DNA of 35,688 nucleotides from positions 1 to 35,688 of the forward strand of contig JAFZXI010000016.1 of assembly GCA_017616855.1 (NCBI GenBank). Reading direction: 5' to 3'. Shown here piece by piece: positions 6,697 to 15,933 of the stretch. The notes under the pieces were generated by a model. That model saw only the letters and a list, made by a program, of their open reading frames with translations. It searched no databases and had not been told where the DNA came from. The DNA is from Clostridia bacterium. Its GTDB lineage: Bacteria > Bacillota > Clostridia > Oscillospirales > RGIG8002. Both the position numbers and the translations under genes were made by a program. Position 1 is the first letter of the stretch, and every line of letters starts with the position of its first letter.

Positions 6697-8892
6697 ATGA
6701 AGAAAAGCAGCAGAATGATGATAAGGTTCGTAACGCTGTCGCTCGTATTCGTGCTCGCGTTCTCCGCGTATGCGATGCCCGCCTCCGCAGCGGTTTCCTA
6801 CGACACCTACACCTACGATACCTACAGCACCGCCCGCGTTTCGCCGGACGGCTACCAGGTCACGAAGGTCATCAACGGCGTCGACATCGGCGTCGGCAAT
6901 ATGAGCAGCCCGAAGGACATCTTCGTGCGCAACGACCACATCTATATCCTCGATTCCGGCAACGGCAGGATAATCGTGACCGATTTCGACTTCAACCTCG
7001 TCAAGACGATAGATCATTTCTACGAGGCGGACGGCACGGAGTATACGCTCCACGATCCGAACGGCTTCTTCATCGACACCGATGAAAAGCATATCTACAT
7101 CGCGGATACGAATAACGAAACGCTGACCGTCTATGACGACGAGGGCAACATCGTATTCAATCCCGACGGAACGAAGCAGGAGATCACCGTCGGCAACAAG
7201 GTCATCTGCGTCGACGAGGCGGGCGTGATCGTTTCCGAGTTCAACAAGCCGGAAAGCGACATCTTCCGCCAGGATATCAAGATGAAGCCCACCGCGGTCC
7301 TGAAGGACGGGCTCGGCCAGATATACATACTGTCCGAGGGCTTCTACTACGGCGCGATAGTCTACCGCGAGGACGGGACCTTCGTCGGTTTCTACGGCGC
7401 GAACAAGGTCGCCGTCACCGCGAGTCTGCTGATCGAGCGCGCCTGGCGTAAGATCATGACGAAGAAGGCGACGAGCTACACCGCCAACTACGTCCCGACC
7501 GCGTACAACGGCTTCGACGTCGACGACGAAAACTTCATCTACACCATCTCCGATAACGGAGCCAACGCCATCAAGAAGCTGAACGCCGTCGGCGATAACG
7601 TCCTCCAGACCGAGACCGTCCGCGTCGGCAGAAACAAGGCGGTATTCGGCGACCTCGAACAGTCCTGGGACCTCGGCGTTTCGAAGGAGACGCGCTTCAA
7701 GGACATCGACATTTCGCCCAACGGCTTCATCAACGTCATCGACTACACCCGCGGCAGACTCTTCCAGTACGATCAGGACGGCGAACTGCTCTTCATCTTC
7801 AGCGGTTTGGGCGATCAGTCCGGTACCTCCAGCCAGCCGATCGCCATCGAGAGTTTGCCGGACGACAGCATCCTCGTGCTCGATATGCACAAGGGCTACG
7901 TCACCAAGTGGTCCCCGACTGAATACGGCGAACTCGTTCACAAGGGCACGCTGCTCTTCAACGAGGGCAAATACGCCGAGGCGAAAGAGATCTGGCAGGA
8001 CGTCATTCTCCGCAACTCCAACTTCGAGCTCGCCTATACCGGTATCGGCAAGGCGTACTACGAAGAGGAGCAGTACGAGGAAGCGCTCGAGTACCTCAAG
8101 CTCGGGTTCGACCGCGAGACCTATTCGCAGGCGTATAAGTATTACCGCGCCGACCTGATCCGCAAAAACTTCGTTTGGGTCATCGTCGGTCTGGTGGTGC
8201 TGATCGTCCTGCTCTCGCAGATAGGGCGCTTCAAGCGCTGGTTCAACCGCAAGCGCGGCAAGCCCGAGAACTATAAGGACATCTTCGGTCCGTTCTACAT
8301 CGCCCGCCACCCAATCGACGGCTTTGAGGACCTGCGTTTCCAGTGGCGCAACAGGCAGATATATTATTCTATAGGAATACTTTTCCTGTTCTTCATCTCC
8401 CGCGTCATCGAGCGCCAGTCCACCGGATTCATACTGAACACGAACAAGCCGGAGGACCTGAATATCGGCATGGTCCTGCTGCAGACGGTTGTCATCGCGC
8501 TGCTGTTCGTGGCGTCCAACTGGGCGGTCACGACCTTCACCAACGGCGAAGGCAGTCTCCGCAAGATATTCTACGGCACCTGCTATTCGCTCCTGCCTTA
8601 CAGCGTTTCGATCATAATCAAGGCGCTCGCGAGCAACTTCATCACCTACGATGAGACCGCGCTGCTGAACGTCATCACCTATATCGGAACGCTCTGGAGC
8701 ATCTGGCTGCTGATGAACATGGTCAAGGGCGTCCACCAGTTCCGAATGCTCGGCTCTGTGCTGACGATAGTGTGCACCGTCGCGTTCATGGTCGTCGTGG
8801 CGGTCCTCGTCGCGCTGTCGATCAGTCTTATCCAGCAGTTCTACGTTTTCCTGCTCTCGGTCTACAACGAGATAGCTTACAGGATATCTTAA
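6697..8892 (+). CDS. NHL beta-propeller, TPR and Yip1-domain membrane protein
   Basis: This 731-residue protein has four parts. A signal peptide (hydrophobic SLVFVLAFSAYAMPASAA) ends near residue 30. About residues 45-400 form repeated blades of the NHL type, with phrases such as PKDIFVRNDHIYILDSGNGR and KHIYIADTNNETLTVYDDEG. About 409-475 is a TPR pair (FNEGKYAEAKEIW, YEEEQYEEALEYLKLGF). A helix at about 491-510 is followed by a basic loop (RFKRWFNRKRGK) and a multi-helix Yip1-type domain from about 532 to the end. The propeller and TPR should face outside and the Yip1 part sits in the membrane. It could be a scaffold or sensor for the transport complex, but no function is proven. AAGGAG lies 7 bases before the ATG, four bases after the permease stop. 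Confidence 0.8.
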   Translation: MKKSSRMMIRFVTLSLVFVLAFSAYAMPASAAVSYDTYTYDTYSTARVSPDGYQVTKVINGVDIGVGNMSSPKDIFVRNDHIYILDSGNGRIIVTDFDFNLVKTIDHFYEADGTEYTLHDPNGFFIDTDEKHIYIADTNNETLTVYDDEGNIVFNPDGTKQEITVGNKVICVDEAGVIVSEFNKPESDIFRQDIKMKPTAVLKDGLGQIYILSEGFYYGAIVYREDGTFVGFYGANKVAVTASLLIERAWRKIMTKKATSYTANYVPTAYNGFDVDDENFIYTISDNGANAIKKLNAVGDNVLQTETVRVGRNKAVFGDLEQSWDLGVSKETRFKDIDISPNGFINVIDYTRGRLFQYDQDGELLFIFSGLGDQSGTSSQPIAIESLPDDSILVLDMHKGYVTKWSPTEYGELVHKGTLLFNEGKYAEAKEIWQDVILRNSNFELAYTGIGKAYYEEEQYEEALEYLKLGFDRETYSQAYKYYRADLIRKNFVWVIVGLVVLIVLLSQIGRFKRWFNRKRGKPENYKDIFGPFYIARHPIDGFEDLRFQWRNRQIYYSIGILFLFFISRVIERQSTGFILNTNKPEDLNIGMVLLQTVVIALLFVASNWAVTTFTNGEGSLRKIFYGTCYSLLPYSVSIIIKALASNFITYDETALLNVITYIGTLWSIWLLMNMVKGVHQFRMLGSVLTIVCTVAFMVVVAVLVALSISLIQQFYVFLLSVYNEIAYRIS

Positions 8893-8911
8893 AGGAAGGG
8901 GGAGCAGATAT

Positions 8912-11389
8912 ATGAAATTCGGAAAGAAAAAACAGCCCGAACAGACGGAAGAAGTCGAGTTCGATAAGGCCTCGCTCGTGCTGACCAAGGACGAGACGAA
9001 GTGGGGCAGAACCAAAAAATGGCTCAAGCCCGTGCTTATCGTCGCGATAATTCTGTTCATTCTCTGGGAGCTTTTCGCATCGCTCGTGCTTCCCGTTCTG
9101 GGGCGCAGGGACATCATTTCGCTTCCCAAGCGCAAGGTCGAAGCGACCGACTTCACTCCGCTCGCCGGCGTAAGTTTGCCCGCGGGAGTTCCGGAGTATA
9201 TGGTCGTAGCGGCGAAGAAGGGCGACCTTACCCTCTGCGTCTGCGCCGAGGGCGGCGCCGACCAGTACGGTAACCGCGGCGAGTTCTGCGTCGTCAAGGG
9301 CGACGGCGAGCAGATATGGTTCTCCAACCCGCAGGACAGAAACAGCGAAGCGGAGGAAGCCACCGGCAAGTTCAGGTGGGAGATGTATTCCCAGCTGCTC
9401 ATCACGACCTACGATAACACGACAAGCACCGCCGAGGGTTATAACTCCTACTGGCACGCATCAAGCGACCGCGCGGATAACGCCGACTGCTTCTCGATAC
9501 AGAGCATCGAGGACGGCTTCGTCTGCAAATACACCTTCTCCACCCCGAACGTGACCGTTCCGCTTTACGTCCAGCTGACCGACACCGGCTTCAAGGCGTT
9601 CACGCTCGAGAATCAGATAAAGGAGAAGACGAAGAAGGACGGCACAAAGCCGATAGTCGTCAGCAACGTCGTCGTCCTGCCGTACTTCAACTCCGGCTCC
9701 GTTGAGGACGAGGGCTATATGCTCGTTCCGGACGGCAGCGGCGCGATAATCGAGTTCAACAACGGCAAGAACGAAGGGCTCGTTTCCAACGTCGCGCATT
9801 ACTCCGCCGCCGTTTACGGCAATGACACCGCCCTGCGCTACGACTACCGTTCGTCCGGCATTTACATTCCGGCGCTGCCCGTCTTCGGCGTGAAGAACAA
9901 CGACACCTCCTTCGTGGCGGTGATAACCGAAGGCGACTCCGCGGCGACGGTGGTTTCCTACACCTCCGGCTCCAAGAACCTGCAGAACCAGGTCTACGCC
10001 AACTTCGAGCGTTACACCCACGGCGCCGTCACGATAGGCGAGCGCGGCGACTGGACCGCCCGCGAGGTCGAGAAGTACTACACGAGAGGCGCGCAGTACT
10101 CCATCGCGGAGGTCAACTACCTGCTGCTCGACAAGGACGCCGGCTACGTCGAAATGGCGGCGGCGGTCCGCAAGTACATGATCGATAACGCGCTGCTCGT
10201 CGATCGCATGCAGGACAGCGTATCCGATATGCCGATCTTCATGAACTTCATCGGCGGCCAGTATAAGAAGGAGAGCGTGATGGGTATCCCCGTCAATCGC
10301 CTCAAGGTCTTCACGAGCGTCGATAACATCAACGAGATACTCGACGATTTCGACGGCGAGGGCATAAAGAATGTCGTCGCGACCTACGCCGGCTACAACA
10401 CGACGGATATCAAGAGCGGCAAGTTCGTCACGGGCATAAAGATACCGTCCGGACTCGGCTCAGTCAAGAAGCTGAAGGACCTCTACTCGCGTCTGAACGG
10501 CAAGCTCTACCTGTGCTACAACCCGATAAACCTGAACTCCAACGGCAGCGGGCTCACCAAGAACTCCGACACCGCCAAAGGCCTCAGCGGCAGTCCCGTC
10601 GCGCTTTACACCTACTCCGTCGCGACCGGCTACGCCGGCGCCTACAGCCGCGGAGCCAGCGCGCTCTCGCCGATCAAGTTCGAGGAGCTCATCACCCGCT
10701 ACGTCGAGAACTCCAACGATACCGGCACGAACTTCGGTATCTACATGAATAACGAGCAGACGCACTACTCGAATTTCTCCCGCACCGGCTTCATCTCCAG
10801 AGAGGCGTACAGCATCTACCAGGAGAACATGTTCACGAAGGCGACGGAAGAAAACTCCGTTATGACGAAGTTCCCGACCTACTATCAGCTTAAGTACGTC
10901 GATTACGCCACCGAGGTCCCGACGGCCTCCTCTGCGTATGACATGACGGACTACAGCGTGCCTTTCTATCAGATGGTCGTCAGCGGCAGCGTTACCTACA
11001 CCTCACCCGCGCTGAACTTCGAGGGCGATATCCACGACGCGCTGATGCGCACGATGGAAACGGGCAGCGTGCTGTATTACACCTTCATTTATAAGGATCC
11101 GTACGAGCTTAAGGATACCTGGTACGAGTTCCTTTACGGCGCGAGCTACGAGAACGGATTTGAGAGCGCCGTCTCCGCTTACAGAGAGCTGACCAAGGTC
11201 TACGAAAAGCTCGGGACCAACGTCCTGCGCGGCCATGAGCGCCTCGCCGAAGGCGTTACCGTCAGCACCTTTGAAAGCGGAAAGAAGATTATCTTCAACT
11301 ACACGGAGCGTGAATACGTCACCGAGCAGGGCGTCACGGTACCTGCCGACAGTTACGTTCTCGTATCGGAGGAGGGAAGCCAGTTATGA
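8912..11389 (+). CDS. Membrane-anchored DUF5696-type protein
   Basis: This 825-residue protein has a short basic and acidic cytoplasmic tail, one transmembrane helix at about residues 38-60 (VLIVAIILFILWELFASLVL) and a very large extracellular part. It resembles the DUF5696 proteins encoded beside CUT1-type permeases and Yip1 proteins in Firmicutes; that match is from memory of the family, not a search. Segments such as GYMLVPDGSGAIIEFNNG in the first half and FVTGIKIPSGLGSVKKLKDL in the second would fit a beta-sandwich followed by a TIM-barrel-like region, as in glycoside hydrolases. No recognised hydrolase catalytic motif was identified. It could trim or present the ligand before uptake. 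GGGGGAG precedes the ATG, and the stop overlaps the next start by four bases. Confidence 0.72.
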   Translation: MKFGKKKQPEQTEEVEFDKASLVLTKDETKWGRTKKWLKPVLIVAIILFILWELFASLVLPVLGRRDIISLPKRKVEATDFTPLAGVSLPAGVPEYMVVAAKKGDLTLCVCAEGGADQYGNRGEFCVVKGDGEQIWFSNPQDRNSEAEEATGKFRWEMYSQLLITTYDNTTSTAEGYNSYWHASSDRADNADCFSIQSIEDGFVCKYTFSTPNVTVPLYVQLTDTGFKAFTLENQIKEKTKKDGTKPIVVSNVVVLPYFNSGSVEDEGYMLVPDGSGAIIEFNNGKNEGLVSNVAHYSAAVYGNDTALRYDYRSSGIYIPALPVFGVKNNDTSFVAVITEGDSAATVVSYTSGSKNLQNQVYANFERYTHGAVTIGERGDWTAREVEKYYTRGAQYSIAEVNYLLLDKDAGYVEMAAAVRKYMIDNALLVDRMQDSVSDMPIFMNFIGGQYKKESVMGIPVNRLKVFTSVDNINEILDDFDGEGIKNVVATYAGYNTTDIKSGKFVTGIKIPSGLGSVKKLKDLYSRLNGKLYLCYNPINLNSNGSGLTKNSDTAKGLSGSPVALYTYSVATGYAGAYSRGASALSPIKFEELITRYVENSNDTGTNFGIYMNNEQTHYSNFSRTGFISREAYSIYQENMFTKATEENSVMTKFPTYYQLKYVDYATEVPTASSAYDMTDYSVPFYQMVVSGSVTYTSPALNFEGDIHDALMRTMETGSVLYYTFIYKDPYELKDTWYEFLYGASYENGFESAVSAYRELTKVYEKLGTNVLRGHERLAEGVTVSTFESGKKIIFNYTEREYVTEQGVTVPADSYVLVSEEGSQL

Positions 11390-12564
11390 TTTTCAACGAA
11401 AACACCCCTCATGATGAAAACGCCGAAGAAATGATATCCGAAGCCGTTGAAGAAACGGAGGCCGTCGAAGCGTCCGCCGAGGAAGCCGCCGCGGAAGCGG
11501 AAGAAGCGATAGCGGAAGCGGAGGCCGAGGCCGCCGAAACAGAGGCGGAAGCGGAGATCATCGCCGCCGAAGCGGAAGCCGAGGCGGAAGAGGCGGCGGA
11601 AGGCATAACCGTTCTTGAACCGGCTTACGCCGGCATGGACGGCGCTTCGCGCAGCCCGCTTCGCCGCAGGCACAAGCTTTCTTACGAGCGCAAGAAGGGG
11701 CTTTACGGCTACGGCTTCATCGCCATCTGGCTCGTCGGCGTGCTGACCTTCTTCATCCGCCCGCTGATAGGCGTTTTCGAGTTCGCCTTCTGCGATATCA
11801 ACATCAATCAGCAGGTCGGCGGCTACACTCTGAGCTGGAACAACTTCGAGTGGATCAAATACGCCTTCCAGACCGACCCGTCCTTCCTCAGAAGCATGGT
11901 GACGTCCTTCCTGAGCATGTTCTACTCGGTGCCGGGCATAGTCATCTTCAGCTTGACCATCGCGGTCATACTGAATCAGAAGTTCCGCGGCAGAACCTTC
12001 GCGAGAGCGGTCTTCTTCCTGCCCGTCATCGTCACCAGCGGCGTCGTCATCTCGATAATCCAGGGCGACTCGATGTCGACGGTCATTCTGAGCGGCTCGA
12101 AGGGCGGCTCGATGGTTCAGGCGTTCGGACTCAGCAACTTCCTGTATTCGCTGAATCTGCCCTCCGACGTCGTCAACTTCATATCGAACTTCACCAACCA
12201 GATGTTCAACTTCGCCTGGAAGTCCGGCGTGCAGATACTCCTGTTCATAGCCGCGCTGCAAACGATTTCGCCGGACCTATACGAAGCGTCCTCGATTGAG
12301 GGCGCGACGGCGTGGGAGGACTTCTGGAAGATAACGATCCCGATGATTTCGCCCATGATCCTGCTGGCCTCGGTCTATACGATAGTCGACTCCTTCACCG
12401 ACTACTCCAGCAGCACCATGACCTACATCACCGACCAGGTCAAGAATAACGGCCGTATCGAATACGGCTCGGTCCTCGCGATAATCTATTCGCTGCTGGC
12501 GCTCGCCGTCATCGGAATAGTTTACGTGATAATCGACCGCCTGGTCTTCTATTCGGTGGACTAA
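11386..12564 (+). CDS. Sugar ABC transporter permease, MalF-like, with acidic N-terminal extension (pair 2)
   Basis: This 392-residue protein begins with an unusual extension: about residues 8-85 are almost only Glu and Ala, with a few Thr, Val and Ile, likely a highly acidic helix in the cytoplasm. The permease core starts at about residue 105 (GLYGYGFIAIWLVGVLTFF). The EAA loop is at about 299: YEASSIEGATAWEDFWKIT. Length without the extension is normal for a MalF-type permease. Its ATG overlaps the stop of the DUF5696 gene in TTATGA, a coupling arrangement, and it should pair with the next gene product. The extension has the same acidic character as the spacer of the solute-binding lipoprotein, on the opposite side of the membrane. 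Confidence 0.92.
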   Translation: MIFNENTPHDENAEEMISEAVEETEAVEASAEEAAAEAEEAIAEAEAEAAETEAEAEIIAAEAEAEAEEAAEGITVLEPAYAGMDGASRSPLRRRHKLSYERKKGLYGYGFIAIWLVGVLTFFIRPLIGVFEFAFCDININQQVGGYTLSWNNFEWIKYAFQTDPSFLRSMVTSFLSMFYSVPGIVIFSLTIAVILNQKFRGRTFARAVFFLPVIVTSGVVISIIQGDSMSTVILSGSKGGSMVQAFGLSNFLYSLNLPSDVVNFISNFTNQMFNFAWKSGVQILLFIAALQTISPDLYEASSIEGATAWEDFWKITIPMISPMILLASVYTIVDSFTDYSSSTMTYITDQVKNNGRIEYGSVLAIIYSLLALAVIGIVYVIIDRLVFYSVD

Positions 12565-12576
12565 GGGGGTGCGGAT

Positions 12577-13599
12577 ATGGATTTGAAAAAGATTACCGGA
12601 TTCCCCGGAAAAGTGAAGGACTACGTCAGGGAAAAGCACGAAAAGAACCCCTACCTCGCCAAGAAGGCGACAAGCAAGGCCGCCCACATCGCGTGGACGA
12701 TATTCCGCACGCTGTTGCTCATCGGTCTGAGCTTCATCATCATCTACCCCGTCATCTACATGTTCTCGATGGGCTTCCGCGTTTCCGAGGAGGTCATGGA
12801 CCCCGCGGTCGTCTGGATCCCCAGAACGCTGACGCTCGATAACTTCAAGATGACGATAGACCTGATGAAGTATTGGGACGCGCTCAAGCAGACGGTGCTG
12901 TTCAGTATCCTCAGCTCGCTGCTCGCGGTCGCCTCCTGCGCGATAACCGGCTACGGTTTCGCCCGCTTCAAGTTCAAGGGCAAGAAGTTCCTGTTCGTGC
13001 TGGTTCTGCTGATGGTCATCATTCCGTCGCAGACGACGATAATCCCGCAGTTCATACAGTTCAGGTACTTCGACTTCTTCGGCATCGGCAAGATCGTCCA
13101 GCTCTTCTCCGGAAAGCTTTGGTCGACTAACATTCTCGATACCGGCTGGTCGCTCTACCTGCCCGCAATCTTCGCCAACGGCATACGCGCGGGCATAATG
13201 ATCTATATCTTCCGCCAGTTCTTCCGCGGACTGCCGAAGGAGCTCGAGGACGCGGCGTATATCGACGGCTGCGGACCGATAAGGACGTTTATCCAGATAA
13301 TGATCCCGCTGTCCTCGGCGGCGTTCATCACCGTCTTCCTGTTCTCGTTCGTCTGGTACTGGAACGACTACTACGTGTCCGGCATGTTCTTCTCGAACAT
13401 AGGCACCGTATCCGTCCGACTGTCCGGACTGCGAAGTCTGCTCAGCATGAGCCAGGCGAGCGTCAGCTTCGACCCGTACTCGATAATCACCTATATGCAG
13501 GCGGGCTGCTTGCTGACTATCGCGCCGCCGCTGATCGTTTACATCATCTTCCAGCGGTTCTTCACGCAGAGCATCGAGAAGACCGGCATCGTCGGCTGA
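12577..13599 (+). CDS. Sugar ABC transporter permease, MalG-like (pair 2)
   Basis: This 340-residue protein has a basic N-terminus, a first helix near residues 46-68 (TLLLIGLSFIIIYPVIYMFS) and the MalG-type segment GFRVSEEVMDPAVVWIPRTL. The EAA loop is at about residue 222: LEDAAYIDGCGPIRTFIQIM. It lies 12 bases after its partner, with GGGGGTG before the ATG. It completes a second CUT1-type pair in a locus that has only one solute-binding protein. Confidence 0.92.
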   Translation: MDLKKITGFPGKVKDYVREKHEKNPYLAKKATSKAAHIAWTIFRTLLLIGLSFIIIYPVIYMFSMGFRVSEEVMDPAVVWIPRTLTLDNFKMTIDLMKYWDALKQTVLFSILSSLLAVASCAITGYGFARFKFKGKKFLFVLVLLMVIIPSQTTIIPQFIQFRYFDFFGIGKIVQLFSGKLWSTNILDTGWSLYLPAIFANGIRAGIMIYIFRQFFRGLPKELEDAAYIDGCGPIRTFIQIMIPLSSAAFITVFLFSFVWYWNDYYVSGMFFSNIGTVSVRLSGLRSLLSMSQASVSFDPYSIITYMQAGCLLTIAPPLIVYIIFQRFFTQSIEKTGIVG

Positions 13600-13606
13600 T
13601 ACCGAT

Positions 13607-15925
13607 ATGAAGATAACGGAAAAGATAAGGAATAAGTTTTCACAAGGCTTCGGGCCCGCGTGGGCGGGCTCGAAGCTTCTTTTCTTGCCCGTTATCGCGC
13701 TCGCGCTGATAGTCGCGCTGCTCGTCGTGCTGATGGTGATGGGGAAGAAAGCCCCCTATCAGTTCGACTCCGCGAGCTACAGCGAGCACCGATACAACTA
13801 CGGTTGGTCCGAGTTCTCGCAGGACGACGTTTCCGAATCAAGCAGCGATTCCGGCTCGAACGGCGAGGAAACGGACGAGGAATACTTCGCCCGCATTTCG
13901 CAGCTTCTGAAGGACTCCGTCGCCTGCAATATCGCGACGGAAAACTACTCCGAAACGTCGGCGAAGAACATAAAATCGAGCTGCTTCTACAAGCTCGTCT
14001 ACGGCGCCGACGACATGGCGATACGCGTCGCGCCGGACATTACCGACGCGCGTTACACGCGCACCTCGGACGGCTTCAACACCGTCACGACGCCCGATAT
14101 GACGCTCTACCGCGAGGAGCGGCGGGACTCGAACTCGCAGGAGTTCCTGCTGACTCCGGCGGCGGAGGGCGGTTATTATATCATCTCGAAATCCTCCGGC
14201 AGAATGCTCGCCGAGGTCGGCGGCTACCCGATGCTGCGCGACGCGGACCTCTCCCCGAACAAGCGCTGGGACGTCAGAAAAGCGGAGAGCGGACGCTACG
14301 TCATAACCTCGCTTTCGGACGGCGGCGTGCTGAATATCTACCGCGGCTCGCTCGCGCTCGAGAAGGAAGCGGATATGCTCGACGACGCCTGGTTCATCTA
14401 CGAGATCGACGCGGCGCCCTGGCAGAGCGTATTCGTCGATAACTTCGAGCCGGGCTACATCTCCGCGATGTGGACGCGCAAGGGGAACGACCTGACGACC
14501 GACGGGAGCTGGGTCTTCGACGGCGGCAGGATAGAGATAAAAGCGAAGCTGAAGGAAGGCGCGAAAGCGTACATGACCGCGCTGACCGCTACCGGCGAGG
14601 AAGCCCGCGTCGACATCTTCGACGCCGACCTCGCGGGCGGAACTCTCCGCTGCGGCGTCTCCTTCATGGACGGGCGCAAGACTGTCAAGCACGGGCAGAT
14701 CGGTATCGGCGCGGGACTTTCCGACTGGCACGAATACGCGGTCGAGTGGGATTCCGAGCAGGTGCGTTTCTATTTCGACGGCGTGATGTACTCCGTCTTC
14801 AACGTGACGACGGACGCGGCGCGCGCGTCCTTCAACGGCACACTGATGACGCTTTCGATAGAGGGTTTCGCGCCCCCGTATTCCGAGAATATCGACTGTG
14901 TCAAGTTCCGCAAGCGCAGGGGAGAGACCCTCTCCGCCGCCGGCGGCGGAACGCCGCTCGAGCCGTTCTTTACCGCTTCCGCGGCGGGTGAGTGCCACTG
15001 CGTGACCGCGATCAACGGCGGCTTCGCCGTCGCGGTCGAAAACGGAGTGGAGTTCTATTCCGAAAAGGGCGTCAAATACAAGATGTCGGTCGCCGGACTT
15101 GACGGCGCCGTGACCTCGCTGATAACGTCGCGGGACGGAAAGACGCTTCTCGTGCTCTGCCGCGGCTCGAATAACGCCTACGTCGTCGACTGCGCTTCCG
15201 GCGACGTGCTGACGCTTTCCGGCCATACCGACAGCGTAACCTGCGGCGCGCTCGCGGAGTCCGGCGTCTGCGTGACAGGCGCCCGCGACGGAACCATACG
15301 CGTATGGAGCGCCGGCAGCGGAGAGCTGCGCGGCGTGATAAACGCCGAATCGACCCCGCGTTCAGCGGCGATACTGTCGGTGGGCGAACGCTTCGCCGTC
15401 GGCTTCAACGACGGCTACGTCCGCGTTTACAACACGACCTCGCGCAAGATGTACACCTACTTCAACGCGCATGAAAGCGCCGTTACAGCTGTCGTATTCT
15501 GCGGCAACGATAAGCTCGCGACGGGCGACGCCTCCGGCAAGCTGATGCTCTGGGACCTCGGCGTGAACATCAGATATTACACCTCCGCCCACTGCCTGAG
15601 CGCGATAAACGACCTCGCCGTTTACTACGGCGGCCTCGTCTCCGCGGGAGGCGACGGCGCCCTCCGCCTGTACACGACGGAGAAGCCCGCGGAGATAACC
15701 GCGATACGAGCGCTTCACGGCGCCTCGGTCTGCGCGGTTGACTTCGTCGGCGGCGTGCTGAGCGTCGGCTACGACGGCAAGGCGTTCTACTGCGACTCCG
15801 GGCTGAACGTGAAATACGAGCTGAAAGGGCTTTCCGGCTTCGCCGCCGGCTGCGCGCTTTCCTCGGACGGCAAGACGGCTATCGTCTGCTCCGAAAGCGG
15901 ACAGCTGTGTCTGTATAATCTGTAA
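13607..15925 (+). CDS. Membrane-anchored protein: ricin-like lectin, GH16-like non-catalytic domain and WD40 propeller
   Basis: This 772-residue protein has a transmembrane helix at about residues 24-46, so nearly all of it is outside the cell. About 165-270 looks like a ricin-type beta-trefoil (GGYYIISKSSGRMLAEVGG, then NKRWDVRKAESGRYVITS). About 272-438 has the shape of a GH16/LamG sandwich, with GGRIEIKAKL and the late strand WHEYAVEWDSEQVRFYFDG. The GH16 catalytic motif, normally ExDxxE, here reads as RVDIFD, so both catalytic glutamates are replaced. About 450-772 carries WD40 repeats, for example LSGHTDSVTCGAL, GTIRVWSAGSG, and SGKLMLWDLG. A binding or sensing role for a glucan-like ligand is inferred. 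No good ribosome binding site precedes the ATG. A strong terminator follows. Confidence 0.78.
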   Translation: MKITEKIRNKFSQGFGPAWAGSKLLFLPVIALALIVALLVVLMVMGKKAPYQFDSASYSEHRYNYGWSEFSQDDVSESSSDSGSNGEETDEEYFARISQLLKDSVACNIATENYSETSAKNIKSSCFYKLVYGADDMAIRVAPDITDARYTRTSDGFNTVTTPDMTLYREERRDSNSQEFLLTPAAEGGYYIISKSSGRMLAEVGGYPMLRDADLSPNKRWDVRKAESGRYVITSLSDGGVLNIYRGSLALEKEADMLDDAWFIYEIDAAPWQSVFVDNFEPGYISAMWTRKGNDLTTDGSWVFDGGRIEIKAKLKEGAKAYMTALTATGEEARVDIFDADLAGGTLRCGVSFMDGRKTVKHGQIGIGAGLSDWHEYAVEWDSEQVRFYFDGVMYSVFNVTTDAARASFNGTLMTLSIEGFAPPYSENIDCVKFRKRRGETLSAAGGGTPLEPFFTASAAGECHCVTAINGGFAVAVENGVEFYSEKGVKYKMSVAGLDGAVTSLITSRDGKTLLVLCRGSNNAYVVDCASGDVLTLSGHTDSVTCGALAESGVCVTGARDGTIRVWSAGSGELRGVINAESTPRSAAILSVGERFAVGFNDGYVRVYNTTSRKMYTYFNAHESAVTAVVFCGNDKLATGDASGKLMLWDLGVNIRYYTSAHCLSAINDLAVYYGGLVSAGGDGALRLYTTEKPAEITAIRALHGASVCAVDFVGGVLSVGYDGKAFYCDSGLNVKYELKGLSGFAAGCALSSDGKTAIVCSESGQLCLYNL

Positions 15926-15933
15926 AAAACGGT

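Noticed and set aside
6655-9405. 916-codon minus-strand open frame opposite the NHL-TPR-Yip1 gene
   Set aside because: It covers genes with signal peptides, helices and good ribosome binding sites on the plus strand. Its product has no recognisable domain.
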